From Sphingopyxis sp. PAMC25046 (GTDB lineage Bacteria > Pseudomonadota > Alphaproteobacteria > Sphingomonadales > Sphingomonadaceae), in contig NZ_CP039250.1 in the NCBI RefSeq assembly GCF_004795895.1, forward strand, positions 1,612,001 through 1,676,000: DNA of 64,000 nucleotides. Direction: 5' to 3'. Position numbers and translations under genes: made by a program. The notes under the pieces are model-generated. The model did no database searches, was not told the DNA's origin, and worked only from the letters and a program-made list of their open reading frames with translations. Below, in pieces: positions 50,696 to 59,835 of this stretch (position 1 is the stretch's first letter; each line of letters begins with the position of its first letter).

Positions 50696-51448
50696 TTATT
50701 TGCCGCCCGAGGCGACGAGGTCGACGTCGGTCATCCCGCCGTCGCGGCGCATCATCAGCACATAGGCGAGATCGCCCTTGGTACCCCCGAGCATATGCTC
50801 GTTGCCGTTGACGCGGTGGTCGCTGGTGTAGCCGGCGCGGATCGCCATCGTGTGATAATAGTCGAGCACCGCCTGCATCGACGCGGCGGTCTGGAAATTG
50901 ACGACGCGGATATTGCATTTGCCGCCGGCGATCCCCGCCGCCTCGCGCAATGTCGCGCGCGGGTAGACCTTGAACGCGGCGGGCAGGCGGTTCGCCCACG
51001 CGTTGCTGTAGGTGAGCTTGGCGTCGCAGCCGCCGCCCTTTTGCTGGTCGCGCGCGAGGGCGCCGATGGTCACCGGGCGCGCCTCTGCCTCGCAGCCGTT
51101 GCAGCCGGCCTCCATCGGGAGCGCCCGGGGCGCGGTGAGCAGCTTGCCGGCCTTGAGCGCCGCGGCGGCCTCGGCGGCGGTCGCGGCCTTGCCGCTTCTG
51201 ACGCCGGGGACGCCGCCGTCGATCGGCCGGTTGCCCGGGCCGACGGCGTTGCGGTTCGACTGGCCGGCGAGCGCCGGATCGACCATGATCTTGTCTTCCA
51301 GCGAGCCCTTGATCGCCGGGTCGGCGTTGGTCAGCCCGTCGTCGAGCGGGGCGAGATCGGCCTTGGCATTGGGGTTGTCGCGGCATCCGCCGAGCGGCGC
51401 CGCCGCAACCAGCAAACCGGCAACCAGCCATTTTCCGCGCAAGATCAT
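50696..51448 (-). CDS. Uncharacterised lipoprotein
   Basis: A 250-residue protein with a lipobox (PLGGC, Cys22), so a lipoprotein. The mature part starts Asp/Asn-rich, then a low-complexity stretch, then a Cys-containing domain (GCNGCEAEARP about 117-127, GGGCDAKLTYSNAWANRLP about 140-158, GGKCNIRVVNF near 182). The C-terminal part (YHTMAIRAGYTSDHRV, GDLAYVLMMRRDGGMTDVDL) looks like an alpha/beta domain. I recognise no family. ATG 51448 has GGGAG eight bases upstream; a GTG at 51457 is too close to it. Function unknown; envelope location is clear. Confidence 0.75.
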   Translation of the reverse strand: MILRGKWLVAGLLVAAAPLGGCRDNPNAKADLAPLDDGLTNADPAIKGSLEDKIMVDPALAGQSNRNAVGPGNRPIDGGVPGVRSGKAATAAEAAAALKAGKLLTAPRALPMEAGCNGCEAEARPVTIGALARDQQKGGGCDAKLTYSNAWANRLPAAFKVYPRATLREAAGIAGGKCNIRVVNFQTAASMQAVLDYYHTMAIRAGYTSDHRVNGNEHMLGGTKGDLAYVLMMRRDGGMTDVDLVASGGK

Positions 51449-51583
51449 CGCTAACACTCCCTTAATCCTTTACCGGGAATGCCCGATCCTGGTCAAAAAG
51501 GCCCAAATAAAATGCGTTAACGCGCGGGCTTTATTGGCCGTAACCTGTCTCGGAGCGAGACGCTTTTGCATATTCGGCCACGG

Positions 51584-52135
51584 TCAGGGCTGGAATTCCC
51601 TGCGTTTGATGCGCCACGCGTCGGCGCTTTGCGTCCAGGCATCGACGGGCGTGTCCTCGAACGGGGCGGGGAGGCGGGTCGGGCCGCTGTTGGTCGCGCC
51701 GAGGCGTTTCGCGAGCGCCTGCGAGCGCGTGTTCGCGGGGTCGATGCTGTGCATCAGTTCGGGCCATTTGAGGAATTCGACCGCGAAATCGCAGGCGGCG
51801 ACGGCGCCCTCGAAGGCATAGCCCTTGCCCGCGAAGCGCGCGCTGACGCCATAGCCGATCTCGGGCGCGGGCCAGCCGTCTGGCTCCCACGGGCCGAGGC
51901 GGCCGACCCATTCGCCGGTGTCGCGCTCGATCACCGAGAACATCGAAAAGCCGCGGATGTGCCACGCGCCCGCGAGCGTGCACCATTGGCGCCACGCCGC
52001 CGAGCGCGGGCAGGCGCCGCCGATGAAACGCATCGTCTCTTCCTCGGCGCACATCGCGGCAAAGGGGTCGAAATCCTCCGCCGCGGGCGGGCGGAGGATC
52101 AGGCGCTCGGTAACGAGCAGGGGGCCGTTCAGCAT
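51584..52135 (-). CDS. GNAT family N-acetyltransferase
   Basis: A 183-residue RimJ/RimL-type acetyltransferase: N-terminal VTERLILRPPAAEDFDPFAAM (about 8-28) and acetyl-CoA loop EIGYGVSARFAGKGYAFEGA (about 91-110, R-x-x-G-K/R-G pattern) followed by IDPANTRSQALAKRLG (about 131-146). The substrate could be a protein N-terminus, an antibiotic or a small amine. No close partner gene is visible. Confidence 0.88.
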   Translation of the reverse strand: MLNGPLLVTERLILRPPAAEDFDPFAAMCAEEETMRFIGGACPRSAAWRQWCTLAGAWHIRGFSMFSVIERDTGEWVGRLGPWEPDGWPAPEIGYGVSARFAGKGYAFEGAVAACDFAVEFLKWPELMHSIDPANTRSQALAKRLGATNSGPTRLPAPFEDTPVDAWTQSADAWRIKRREFQP

Positions 52136-52209
52136 GATATGTCTCTTTCCCGCAGCGGTGGACGACGCTTGTGGGACAAGAACGGCCGGGGGACAAGGCG
52201 CACACGCTT

Positions 52210-52237
52210 GAGGGCACCGGCGTTAACCGGTGCCCTC
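52210..52237. terminator. GC-rich hairpin without T-run
   Basis: Stem GAGGGCACCGG (52210-52220), loop CGTTAA, stem CCGGTGCCCTC (52227-52237). It lies 60 bases after the stop of the glycine-zipper gene on the minus strand. The strong 11-bp stem lacks a T-tract in either direction, so termination is only possible. Confidence 0.35.
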
Positions 52238-52298
52238 GCCATCAGCGTGTACGGGTGGAGGGGTCTCGAACCCGCACTCGAGACGGTTTCTGTCTCAC

Positions 52299-52697
52299 TT
52301 AGCGGCAGCGATATTTGTCGCGGTCGATCTCGCGGCCGAGCAGCGCGCCGCCCGCGGCGCCGAGCACGGTACCGAGCAGCTTGTCGCCGCCGCCGGCGAT
52401 TTCATGGCCGGCCAGGCCGCCGACCGCGCCGCCGATCAGAAGGCCGGTCGTGCCATTGTCCTTCTTGCAGCGATAGCGGCCGTCGTTGTCACGCCAGATG
52501 CGGGTGTCGCGATTGATGCGCTCGTCACGCGCATAATAGCGGCGATCCTTGCGCTTGCGATAAAAGTCCGACGACTGTTCGAATTCATGATAGCCCGGCG
52601 CCTTGGCGGGGGTGGTCACGCCGGCGTGGAGCGGCGTGGTGCCGAGGACGCTGGCGGCGACGAACGCGCCCATCAGGCCTTTGGTGAAGATACGCAT
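52299..52697 (-). CDS. Glycine-zipper 2TM domain protein
   Basis: A 132-residue secreted protein: signal peptide cleaved near LHA-GVT (residue 25), a basic/aromatic region (YRKRKDRRYYARDERINR), then a glycine-zipper segment GLLIGGAVGGLAGHE...LLGTVLGAAGGALLG (about 84-122). Proteins of this kind (17-kDa antigen/SlyB-like) insert in or near the outer membrane; exact function is unknown. GAAAGGA precedes the ATG. Start at 52697 gives a standard signal peptide. Confidence 0.85.
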   Translation of the reverse strand: MRIFTKGLMGAFVAASVLGTTPLHAGVTTPAKAPGYHEFEQSSDFYRKRKDRRYYARDERINRDTRIWRDNDGRYRCKKDNGTTGLLIGGAVGGLAGHEIAGGGDKLLGTVLGAAGGALLGREIDRDKYRCR

Positions 52698-52876
52698 GAT
52701 AAATCCTTTCCTGGTTCCGCGCTCCGTCCCTTTGGAGGGCCGGGCGCTTCGAGGAGAAAACGAGCCGGCTCCCGGTCGCGTTGCATGAACGCAAGGCAAC
52801 AAGATGAAGCGAGCGCATCCATCGACGAACCGAAAGGCTCTTGCCGCATCGCGGGCGGCGTGCGAAAACCCTGTCC

Positions 52877-53098
52877 ATGCTCAATATCGGATCGCTCATC
52901 ATCGGCGCCATCGCTCTGGTTCTGGCCGTTTTTGCGTTCATTCCGCTGCTCGGCTGGGCCAACTGGGTGATCATTCCTTTCGCCGTCATCGGGCTCGCGC
53001 TCGGCGCGATGTCGGACAAGACGAGCGGGCGGAACCTCAATATCGTCGTCATCGTCATCGGCGTCATCCGCCTGATGCTCGGCGGCGGCATCATCTGA
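52877..53098 (+). CDS. Small two-helix membrane protein
   Basis: A 73-residue hydrophobic protein with two or three transmembrane helices (about 3-25, 28-46 and a final hydrophobic stretch 53-73 ending LMLGGGII). No family is recognised beyond small inner-membrane protein. ATG 52877 is chosen as the first Met before the hydrophobic core; the ribosome-binding site is weak. The rarD gene follows after 20 bases. Confidence 0.65.
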   Translation: MLNIGSLIIGAIALVLAVFAFIPLLGWANWVIIPFAVIGLALGAMSDKTSGRNLNIVVIVIGVIRLMLGGGII

Positions 53099-53118
53099 TC
53101 CTTTAGAAGTCGAGCGCC

Positions 53119-54036
53119 ATGGCACAGACACCGCCCCCCGCGGGGAGCAATCAGGGCGGGCTGCCCTATGCGCTGGCCGCCTATGGCATCTGGGGATTCG
53201 TCCCGCTGTTCTTCAAGCTGATCGCGAGCGTTCCGCCGGTCGAGGTGCTGGCGCAGCGGATCATCTGGTCGCTGCCGCTCTGTTTCCTGATCATGCTCTT
53301 TCGCCGGCAGATCGGCGAATATCTGGCGGCGCTCAAAGATTGGCGGACGCTGCGGCTGCTGCTGGCGAGTTCGCTGCTGATCGCGGTCAACTGGCTCGTC
53401 TATATCTATTCGATCTTCACCGACCATGTGCTCGCGGCGAGCCTCGGCTATTATCTCAACCCGCTGGTCAATGTGATGCTCGGCATGATCTTCCTCGGCG
53501 AGCGGCTGTCGAAGCTGCAGCTATTGGCGGTGGCGATCGCGGGGGTAGGGGTCGCGATCCTGCTCGCGGGCGCGCTCGATACGCTGTGGATCAGCCTGAC
53601 GCTGGCCTTTTCCTTCGGCATCTATGGCCTGATCCGGAAAGTGGTGCCGGTGGGCTCGCTGCCCGGGCTATCGGTCGAGACGACGGTGCTGCTTTTGCCG
53701 TCGCTTGCCGTGTCGGCCTGGTATTTGTGGGCGGGCGACGGGCGCGGCTTCGGATCGGACGGCGGCATCAGCCTCTTGTTGATGGCGGGGGGTGTCGTGA
53801 CCGCGGTGCCGCTGCTGCTCTTTGCTACCGCGGCGCGGCGGATGAGCTACGCCGCGCTCGGCTTCGTCCAGTTCCTAGCGCCGACGCTCCAGTTCGTCCT
53901 GAGCCTGTTCGTCTTCCACGAACCGCTGAAGCCCGCACAGCTCGCCTGCTTCATCCTGATCTGGGCGAGCATCGCGGTGTTCAGTTTCGACATGCTGCGC
54001 AAGATGCGCGCCGAGCGGATGATCGAGGTGGCTTGA
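53119..54036 (+). CDS. rarD: EamA family transporter RarD
   Basis: A 305-residue ten-helix DMT transporter of the RarD type: ALAAYGIWGFVPLFFKLI near the N-terminus, EVLAQRIIWSLPLC (about 45-58), GYYLNPLVNVMLGMIFLGERLS (about 109-130) and FLAPTLQFVLSLFVFHEPL near the end are all RarD features. RarD is implicated in chloramphenicol sensitivity or export, with substrate unsettled. The next gene is convergent, with a 27-bp repeat between. Confidence 0.92.
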   Translation: MAQTPPPAGSNQGGLPYALAAYGIWGFVPLFFKLIASVPPVEVLAQRIIWSLPLCFLIMLFRRQIGEYLAALKDWRTLRLLLASSLLIAVNWLVYIYSIFTDHVLAASLGYYLNPLVNVMLGMIFLGERLSKLQLLAVAIAGVGVAILLAGALDTLWISLTLAFSFGIYGLIRKVVPVGSLPGLSVETTVLLLPSLAVSAWYLWAGDGRGFGSDGGISLLLMAGGVVTAVPLLLFATAARRMSYAALGFVQFLAPTLQFVLSLFVFHEPLKPAQLACFILIWASIAVFSFDMLRKMRAERMIEVA

Positions 54037-54043
54037 GTTCGGT

Positions 54044-54070
54044 CCTCCCCATGGCTTCGCCACAGGGAGG
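54044..54070 (+). repeat. 27-bp repeat, copy 3
   Basis: Begins CCTCCCCATGGCTTCG and ends CACAGGGAGG; exact copy of 47315-47341. It lies in the short convergent gap between rarD and pyrC and is followed by ATTTT. Confidence 0.85.
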
Positions 54071-54074
54071 ATTT

Positions 54075-55097
54075 TCAGGCCAGCCGCCAGCCCAGCGTTT
54101 CGCCGGCGTGGAAGGGGACGACTTCGCCGATGCGGTCGGGGACGAGCGTCTCGGCGCGTTCCAATGTCACCGTGCCGGTATTGAGCGGCAGGCCGTAGAA
54201 GCGCGGGCCATGTTCGCTGGCGAAGCCTTCGAAATGGGCGAGCGCGCCGTCCTCGTCGAACGCCTTGATATAGGATTCGAGCGCATAGGGGGCGTTGAAA
54301 ATGCCCGCGCAGCCGCATGAGGCTTCCTTTGTATGCACCGCGTGCGGCGCGCTGTCGGTGCCGAGGAAGAATTTGGGCGAGCCCGAGGTTGCGGCCTTGC
54401 GCACCGCGAGCCGGTGATGCTCGCGCTTCGCCACCGGCAGGCAGTAAGCGTGCGGACGGATGCCGCCGACGAGCATCGCGTTGCGGTTGATGTGGAGATG
54501 CTGCGGAGTGACCGTCGCGGCGACATTGGCGGGGGCGCCCGCGACGAACTGCGCGGCTTCTGCCGTGGTGATATGTTCGAAGACGATCTTGAGGCCGGGC
54601 AGCGTCTTTACCAGCGGCGCGAGCGTGCGTTCGATGAACACCGCCTCGCGGTCGAAAATGTCGACGTCATGGTCGGTGACTTCGCCGTGGATGAGGAGCG
54701 GCATGCCGATGTCCTGCATCCGCTCGAGCACACCCATGATGTTCGCGACGTCGGTGACGCCGTGCGCGCTGCCGGTGGTCGCGTGCGCGGGATAGAGTTT
54801 GGCGGCGGTAAAGACGCCCTCGGCGTGTCCGCGCGCCATTTCGTCGGGGCTGCTGTGGTCGGTCAGATAGGCGACGATCAGCGGCGTGAAGTCGAGCCCG
54901 GCGGGCACCGCGGCGTTGATGCGGTCGCGATACGCCCGGCCTTCCTCGGCGGTCGTCACCGGCGGTGACAGGTTGGGCATGACGATCGCGCGGGCGAACT
55001 GGCGCGCGGTATATTGCGCGACATGTTCGAGCATCGCGCCGTCGCGCAGATGGACGTGCCAGTCGTCGGGGCGGCGGATCGTCAGGCGGTCGGTCAT
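54075..55097 (-). CDS. pyrC: Dihydroorotase (type II)
   Basis: A 340-residue zinc amidohydrolase that interconverts carbamoyl-aspartate and dihydroorotate in pyrimidine synthesis. The metal site is complete: HVHLRDG (about 14-20), the carboxylated Lys in [11 protein letters not shown] (about 98-108), HGEVTD (about 137-142), FEHITT (about 174-179) and GTDSAPH (about 247-253). Length and motifs match the E. coli-like PyrC (homodimeric class). Cytoplasmic. The ygfZ gene diverges from it 56 bases away. Confidence 0.96.
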   Translation of the reverse strand: MTDRLTIRRPDDWHVHLRDGAMLEHVAQYTARQFARAIVMPNLSPPVTTAEEGRAYRDRINAAVPAGLDFTPLIVAYLTDHSSPDEMARGHAEGVFTAAKLYPAHATTGSAHGVTDVANIMGVLERMQDIGMPLLIHGEVTDHDVDIFDREAVFIERTLAPLVKTLPGLKIVFEHITTAEAAQFVAGAPANVAATVTPQHLHINRNAMLVGGIRPHAYCLPVAKREHHRLAVRKAATSGSPKFFLGTDSAPHAVHTKEASCGCAGIFNAPYALESYIKAFDEDGALAHFEGFASEHGPRFYGLPLNTGTVTLERAETLVPDRIGEVVPFHAGETLGWRLA

Positions 55098-55153
55098 GTC
55101 GGACTCATCAACTTGCGGGTTGGTTTTGGCTGCCGGGTCCCTAGATTATCGCC

Positions 55154-55897
55154 ATGGCTAATACCACCCTTCACGACCGTGCCCTCATCCGTCTCTCGGG
55201 GGAGGACGTCCGCGGTTTCCTGCAAGGACTCGTCACCAACGACACGTCGGGCAATTTGCCGGCGTGGGCGGCGCTGCTCACCGCGCAGGGCAAGGCGCTG
55301 TTCGACTTCCTGATCTGGGCCGCCCCTCGACCAGGCTCGGGGTCGTCGGACATATTGATCGATTGCGAGCGCGATGCGGCGGAAGCGCTGGTTAAGCGGC
55401 TGACCCTCTATCGCCTGCGCCGCGCGATCACGATCGCGTTGGAGCCCGAACTGGCGGTGCATTGGGCGCCCGCGGGCGACCTTGGCGTCGTCGATCCGCG
55501 GCTGGCCGGGCTCGGCCAGCGATGGCTGGCGCCGGCGGATGAAGGCGAGGGCGCCGACGCCGCGTGGCGCGCGCACCGGCTGGCGCTCGGCGTTGCCGAA
55601 GGGCGCGCCGAGCTCGGCGACGGAGCGACGCTGTGGCTCGAATGCAATGCCGCCGAACTGAACGGGGTCAGTTTTGCCAAGGGGTGTTACGTCGGGCAGG
55701 AAAATACGGCGCGGATGAACTGGCGGCAGAAGGTCAATCGGCGGATCGTCGTCGTGCCGATCGCCGAGGCCGATGAAAAAAGGCAGATGATCGCCTATCC
55801 CGAACTCGGCTGGTCGGTCGAGCATCGGCGGGTGGAGGATATTGATGCCGCCGAGGCGCCGGCATGGATGCGCGAAGGGCTCGCCGCGGGTTCATGA
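55154..55897 (+). CDS. ygfZ: Folate-binding YgfZ family protein
   Basis: A 247-residue protein related to the T-protein of glycine cleavage, needed with tetrahydrofolate for certain Fe-S enzymes. The signature KGCYVGQENTARM lies near residues 176-188 (functional Cys). The N-terminal ALIRLSGEDVRGFLQGLVTND is typical. It is cytoplasmic and is divergent from pyrC. Its stop overlaps the ATG of the next gene (ATGA). Confidence 0.93.
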   Translation: MANTTLHDRALIRLSGEDVRGFLQGLVTNDTSGNLPAWAALLTAQGKALFDFLIWAAPRPGSGSSDILIDCERDAAEALVKRLTLYRLRRAITIALEPELAVHWAPAGDLGVVDPRLAGLGQRWLAPADEGEGADAAWRAHRLALGVAEGRAELGDGATLWLECNAAELNGVSFAKGCYVGQENTARMNWRQKVNRRIVVVPIAEADEKRQMIAYPELGWSVEHRRVEDIDAAEAPAWMREGLAAGS

Positions 55898-56508
55898 CAG
55901 GTGCAGCCTTTGCTGCTAGATTGGCGGCCATGCGCGCCATGCTGATCTCTTCGGCGCTCGCCGCCGCTTTTCTGTCCGCCGTCGCCGCTGCGGCGCCGAC
56001 GTCGCTGTTGCCCGTCGAGCCCGAAGCGCCCGCGCCTGCTGCCGCGCTGGCGCCGCTTGCTAGGGAGTCGGTCTGGACGCCGCGTTTCGAGGCGGCCGCC
56101 GGCGAACTCGCCGACGCCCTGCGCTCGCGCGACGAGGCGCGGTGGGGAGCGATGTTCGGCGGAAAGTGGCTGGCGGCGGCCGATCGCGAACGCATCAGGA
56201 GCCTGCTCGTCGATCGCGACAGTCCGTTTCTTGATGCCCTTTTCTCCAAGGGCGCGACGCATAGCGCGATCCTCGGCTGGGATGCGCCCGCATCGATGAG
56301 CGCCGCCGAGCGCGAGGCGATCGAGGCGGGGCAAGAGGCCGAGGCGCTGATCTGCTGGTCTGCCGGTGGTGAGGGCGTGTGGCCGTCGACGGCGCGCGAG
56401 GCCGACAATCGCCCCGGGCGTCCTTACGCCTGCGCGCGGATCGCCTATAGCATCCGCGGCGACGCGCCGACGTGGCGCGCGTTCATCGAGCAGCGCGAGC
56501 CCACTTAA
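55894..56508 (+). CDS. Uncharacterised secreted protein
   Basis: A 204-residue protein whose N-terminus contains a signal peptide (hydrophobic LISSALAAAFLSAVAAAA). The body has an Arg/Asp-rich helical start (ELADALRSRDEARWGAMFGGKWLAAADRERIRSLLVDRD) and a C-terminal beta-like part with two Cys (LICWSAGG, ACARIAYSI). Start choice: ATG 55894 overlaps the ygfZ stop as ATGA, which suggests coupling; ATG 55930 would give a more compact signal peptide but has no ribosome-binding site. Family unknown; periplasmic location inferred. Confidence 0.65.
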   Translation: MTGAAFAARLAAMRAMLISSALAAAFLSAVAAAAPTSLLPVEPEAPAPAAALAPLARESVWTPRFEAAAGELADALRSRDEARWGAMFGGKWLAAADRERIRSLLVDRDSPFLDALFSKGATHSAILGWDAPASMSAAEREAIEAGQEAEALICWSAGGEGVWPSTAREADNRPGRPYACARIAYSIRGDAPTWRAFIEQREPT

Positions 56509-56542
56509 CCAATTTCCAACCCCAATCTGCGACAAACCGCCC

Positions 56543-57109
56543 ATGATCGGGCGGTATCTTGGCTTGGCGGTCGCCATCACGGCGGTGTCGGTCGGTGTGG
56601 CGAGCGTCGCCAGCCGATCATCCGGTGATGCGGACGGTGCGCGGGCTGCGGCAGAAACGCAGGACAATAGCAACTGGACGACGCAGCGCGGCAAGCGCAG
56701 CACCTGGTCGTCGGGGCCTTCGGCGCCGGCCGCAAGGGGCTTGGGCGGCGAAGTGCGGCTTGGCCGGGCCGGCGATTCGCATTTCTATGCCGATACCGAG
56801 GTCGACGGCACCAACATCCGGATGCTGGTCGACAGCGGCGCGTCGATCGTCGCGCTGACGCGGCGCGATGCCGAGGCAATCGGGATCGACGTCGACAGCC
56901 TGCCGGTCGGCGGCACGGCGCGCACCGCGGGCGGCGACGTGCCGATGCGCACGGTGACGCTGGGCAGCGTGGTGGTCGAAGGGATCGAGGTGCGGCAGGT
57001 TCCGGCGGCGGTGATCGACGCCGACATGGGGGTGTCGCTTCTAGGGCAGAGCTTTCTGGCGAAGCTCGACGCGGTGAATGTCGAAGGGGATACGATGACG
57101 CTGCGTTGA
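56543..57109 (+). CDS. Retropepsin-like aspartic protease, membrane-anchored
   Basis: A 188-residue clan-AA protease-like protein with an N-terminal hydrophobic anchor (about 3-24), a linker, and the aspartyl domain starting near residue 75. The catalytic Asp is Asp97 in VDSGAS (96-101); ALTRRDAEAIGI and the C-terminal LLGQSFLAKLD are typical of the TIGR02281-type family. As a homodimer it would form one active site in the periplasm. Substrate unknown. It lies 34 bases after the secreted-protein gene, so co-transcription is likely. Confidence 0.85.
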   Translation: MIGRYLGLAVAITAVSVGVASVASRSSGDADGARAAAETQDNSNWTTQRGKRSTWSSGPSAPAARGLGGEVRLGRAGDSHFYADTEVDGTNIRMLVDSGASIVALTRRDAEAIGIDVDSLPVGGTARTAGGDVPMRTVTLGSVVVEGIEVRQVPAAVIDADMGVSLLGQSFLAKLDAVNVEGDTMTLR

Positions 57110-57150
57110 GGCCGCGGCTTTGGGGTGGGAAGCGGATGCTCCCCAATATT

Positions 57151-57226
57151 CGTCATCCCGGACTTGATCCGGAATCCATTCTCGCAGCGTTGAAGGAATG
57201 GATCCCGGATCAAGGCCGGGATGACG
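57151..57226. repeat. REP-like hairpin element
   Basis: Two 31-base arms (57151-57181 and 57196-57226) form an imperfect long hairpin starting CGTCATCCCGG, the same unit as in the 47.1- and 50.2-kb repeats. TTTGGGGTGGGAAG just before it also resembles the flank of the 47-kb copy. The rest of the 308-base gap (57110-57417) holds no gene I can support. Confidence 0.8.
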
Positions 57227-57417
57227 ATATAAGGGACGGCCACTAACAGCCGAATGCCGTCATCCGCCATAAATCGCTTTCCTAAAAATATCGGCATGAT
57301 CTACGCTGTTGGATGACGCCGATACCAAAGCCCTGGTCCATCGATCACCGTCGCGTCTATCGCCTTGTTCGCGCGCGCATGGGGCCGTCAACTTCGTCAA
57401 CTTTCGCGCGTCGGTAA

Positions 57418-57828
57418 TCAGGCCGACCGACGAAACTCGATCAAATCCCACTTGTTGCCATAAAGGTCGAGGAAGACCGCGACGGTGCCATAGTCGGCTT
57501 CCAGCGGTTCGCGCTCGATCCGCACGCCCTTGTCGAGCAGGCGCTGGTAATCGCGGGCGAAATCGTCGGTTTGCAGGAACAGGAAGACGCGCCCGCCCGA
57601 CTGGTCGCCGACGAATTTCGCCTGTTCCTCATTCGCCGCGCGTGCGAGCAGGATCGTTGCGCCGCCTTCGGGATTGCCCGGCGGCGCGACGAGCACCCAG
57701 CGCTTGTCCTGCGCCGGCTGATAATCGTCGGCGACGAGTTTGAAACCAAGCGTCCCGACATAAAAGTCGATCGCCTCGTCGTAATCGCGCACGACCAGCG
57801 CGATATGCGCAAGCGACTGGCGCGTCAT
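57418..57828 (-). CDS. VOC (glyoxalase/bleomycin resistance) family protein
   Basis: A 136-residue protein with the paired beta-alpha-beta units of the VOC fold: [30 protein letters not shown] (about 6-35) and [22 protein letters not shown] (about 81-102), closing with [14 protein letters not shown]. The first His (His8) and the final Glu (Glu131) are plausible metal ligands, Asp/Glu elsewhere. Activity could be a dioxygenase, isomerase or resistance function. The ATG overlaps the ccmB stop (ATGA), so it is coupled to the cytochrome-maturation genes although its role there is unclear. Confidence 0.88.
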   Translation of the reverse strand: MTRQSLAHIALVVRDYDEAIDFYVGTLGFKLVADDYQPAQDKRWVLVAPPGNPEGGATILLARAANEEQAKFVGDQSGGRVFLFLQTDDFARDYQRLLDKGVRIEREPLEADYGTVAVFLDLYGNKWDLIEFRRSA

Positions 57829-58472
57829 TCGCGCAGCCCCCGCATCGCCGCACCCGCCGCGAACGGCCCGATCACGGTCAGCAGAAGACTGACTGCGGCC
57901 AGCAGCTTGATTGCGCCGCGCCCCGAAGGGTCGAGCATTCCTGCGCCGAAAATCAGCATCGGCACCGCGAGCGGCAGGACAAGCAGTCCGCCGACCGCGC
58001 TGCCGCCCTTGTGGTTCGCGGTCAGCGCTGCGCTCAGTACCGCGAGCGAGGCCAGTGCCGGGATGGCAATCGCGATCCCCGTCGCGAGCAGTACGACGCG
58101 CTCCGCATCCTGCGCCAGCAGCGCCGACGCGGGGAACAAGGCGATCATCAGCGGCAGCCCAAAGCCGGCGGCGTGCGCAGCGATCTTGACCGCCGCGATC
58201 AGCTCGTCGGCGAAACCTCGCACCGCAAGCTGGTCGAGCACGCCCGCCTCGCGGTCGGGTCGCACCAGCCGGTCGATCGGCAGCAGCGCCGCCAGCAAAG
58301 CCGCAACCCACACCATGCCGCCGCCTGCGCGGCGCAGCAGCGGCGCGTCCGGCCCTACCGCGAAAGGAAAGGCGGTCGCGACAAGCAGGAAAAACATCAC
58401 CGGCAACCACAGCGCCCCGCTGCCCCACGCGCGTTGCAAGTCGCGCCAGAAGAGAGCGATGAGCGCGGTCAA
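57825..58472 (-). CDS. ccmB: Heme exporter protein CcmB
   Basis: A 215-residue six-helix inner-membrane subunit of the CcmAB ABC complex for cytochrome c maturation (System I), which releases holo-Ccm[28 protein letters not shown] at the start and [15 protein letters not shown] (about 175-189) are CcmB signatures. The start is a TTG whose last bases overlap the ccmA stop (TTGA). ccmC-ccmI are not in this window. Confidence 0.92.
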   Translation of the reverse strand: MTALIALFWRDLQRAWGSGALWLPVMFFLLVATAFPFAVGPDAPLLRRAGGGMVWVAALLAALLPIDRLVRPDREAGVLDQLAVRGFADELIAAVKIAAHAAGFGLPLMIALFPASALLAQDAERVVLLATGIAIAIPALASLAVLSAALTANHKGGSAVGGLLVLPLAVPMLIFGAGMLDPSGRGAIKLLAAVSLLLTVIGPFAAGAAMRGLRE

Positions 58473-59080
58473 GCGGGCGCGCCCATATCGCGTTCGGCGA
58501 GGTTGGCGATACCGAGCGCGAAGTGCGATGCAAACATCACTGTCCCGCCATTGCCGCGGTGTCGGGCAATTGCCGCCACCAACCGTGCCTGCGCGGCGTC
58601 GTCCATCCCGTTCGCGGGTTCATCGAGCAGCCAGATCGGCGCTCCGCTCGCGATCACGCGCACCATCGCGGCGCGCTTGCGCTGGCCGGTCGAGAGCATC
58701 GACACGGGAACCTCGGCAAGCGGCGCCAGCGCCATCTCGGCCATCGCGCGGTCGACCGCATGCCCGTCGACCGTATCGACCCGCGCCCAGAAATCGAGCG
58801 CGCGGCGTAGCGGCAGTTCGGCGTCGAGCGCCGCGGCCTCATCGATCAGCGCGACACGCTCGCGGCGCTCGATTGTCCCTGCGGCGGGGCGCAGCAGCCC
58901 GGCGGCAAGGCGGATCAGACTCGACTTGCCCGCGCCATTGGGCCCGCGCAGCCACACCGCATCGCCGCGATTCAACGTCAGTGACAGCCCATCGAACAGT
59001 AACCGGTCGCCGCGGATGCAAGCGACGTCGTCGAGCCGCAAAAGCTCGCTCACGCCACCCGTGCGCGGAGGCGCGCTCAC
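58469..59080 (-). CDS. ccmA: Heme exporter ATP-binding protein CcmA
   Basis: A 203-residue ABC ATPase: Walker [11 protein letters not shown] (about 46-55), signature LSTGQRKR (about 129-136), Walker [11 protein letters not shown] (about 151-160) and the His switch in FASHFALG. With CcmB it powers release of heme-loaded CcmE. GTG 59080 overlaps the metallopeptidase stop (GTGA) and has GGAG eight bases upstream; GTG 59053 would shorten it by nine residues and is a less likely start. Confidence 0.92.
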   Translation of the reverse strand: MSAPPRTGGVSELLRLDDVACIRGDRLLFDGLSLTLNRGDAVWLRGPNGAGKSSLIRLAAGLLRPAAGTIERRERVALIDEAAALDAELPLRRALDFWARVDTVDGHAVDRAMAEMALAPLAEVPVSMLSTGQRKRAAMVRVIASGAPIWLLDEPANGMDDAAQARLVAAIARHRGNGGTVMFASHFALGIANLAERDMGAPA

Positions 59081-59496
59081 GCCATGCGCTCCAGCGCGTG
59101 CATATCCTCGTCCGAAAAGCCGAAATGATGGCCGATCTCGTGGATCAGGACATGGCGCACCAGCCATTCGAGCTTTTCGCCCGTCTCGATCCATTCGACG
59201 AGGATGGGAATGCGATAGAGGGTGACGCGGTCGGGCATCCCGCCGCTTTCGCCGATGCTGCGCTCGGTCAGCGGGCGGCCTTCGTACAGGCCGGTGAGAT
59301 CATAGGGGTGCTCGATGTCGAGCGAGGCGAGCACGTCGTCGTCGGCGAATTCCTCGATCGAAATTACCACCCCCTCGATATGTGGCTTGAACACATCGGG
59401 CATGGTTGCGAGCGCGGCCTCGGCCATCGCGAACAGCGCGTCGGCGTCGGGGGCGGTGCCGGTCCATCCGGCTGGCAGGCTGCTCTTGTCGCTCAT
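59077..59496 (-). CDS. Metallopeptidase family protein (HExxH, DUF1025-like)
   Basis: A 139-residue small zincin-like protein with [14 protein letters not shown] at about 119-132 (HExxH plus a downstream acidic residue). The preceding [19 protein letters not shown] helix is typical of the family found in actinobacteria and alphaproteobacteria. No signal peptide, so cytoplasmic; substrate unknown. First gene of a tight string with ccmA, ccmB and the VOC gene through stop-start overlaps. Confidence 0.85.
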   Translation of the reverse strand: MSDKSSLPAGWTGTAPDADALFAMAEAALATMPDVFKPHIEGVVISIEEFADDDVLASLDIEHPYDLTGLYEGRPLTERSIGESGGMPDRVTLYRIPILVEWIETGEKLEWLVRHVLIHEIGHHFGFSDEDMHALERMA

Positions 59497-59547
59497 CGCG
59501 CCCTTCCTTATGGCGGGCGCACGACATTGACCAGCGGGAGAAAGAAG

Positions 59548-59835
59548 ATGGTCCAGAGGCTCGACGACACCCAGCGCGCCGCGTTGCTCGCCCGCTTTCC
59601 CGAATGGAGGCACGAACCGTCGCGCGACGCGATCACGCGCCAGTTCAAATTCGACGATTTCGCGCGGGCCTTCGGCTTCATGGCGAGCGTCGCGATCGTC
59701 GCCGAAAAGATGGACCATCATCCCGAATGGTCGAACGTATATAATCGCGTCGACATATTGCTGACGACGCACGACGCCGATGGCTTGTCCGAACGCGACG
59801 CAAAGCTGGCGGAGGCAATCGAAGCGCTGGCTTGA
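59548..59835 (+). CDS. phhB: 4a-hydroxytetrahydrobiopterin dehydratase (PCD/DCoH)
   Basis: A 95-residue pterin-4a-carbinolamine dehydratase, which regenerates the pterin cofactor of aromatic amino-acid hydroxylases. The motif [18 protein letters not shown] (about 53-70) contains the active-site H57-H58-P. No phenylalanine hydroxylase gene is in the window, so the linkage is only by function. AGAAAGAAG precedes the ATG; the stop is at 59835. Confidence 0.93.
   Translation: MVQRLDDTQRAALLARFPEWRHEPSRDAITRQFKFDDFARAFGFMASVAIVAEKMDHHPEWSNVYNRVDILLTTHDADGLSERDAKLAEAIEALA

Noticed and set aside
52247..52320. tRNA- or tmRNA-like sequence (GGGTTCGAGACCCCTCCACC on the minus strand)
   Set aside because: The T-arm does not pair properly, no CCA or acceptor partner is found, and the stretch is explained by small overlapping dyads after the glycine-zipper gene.
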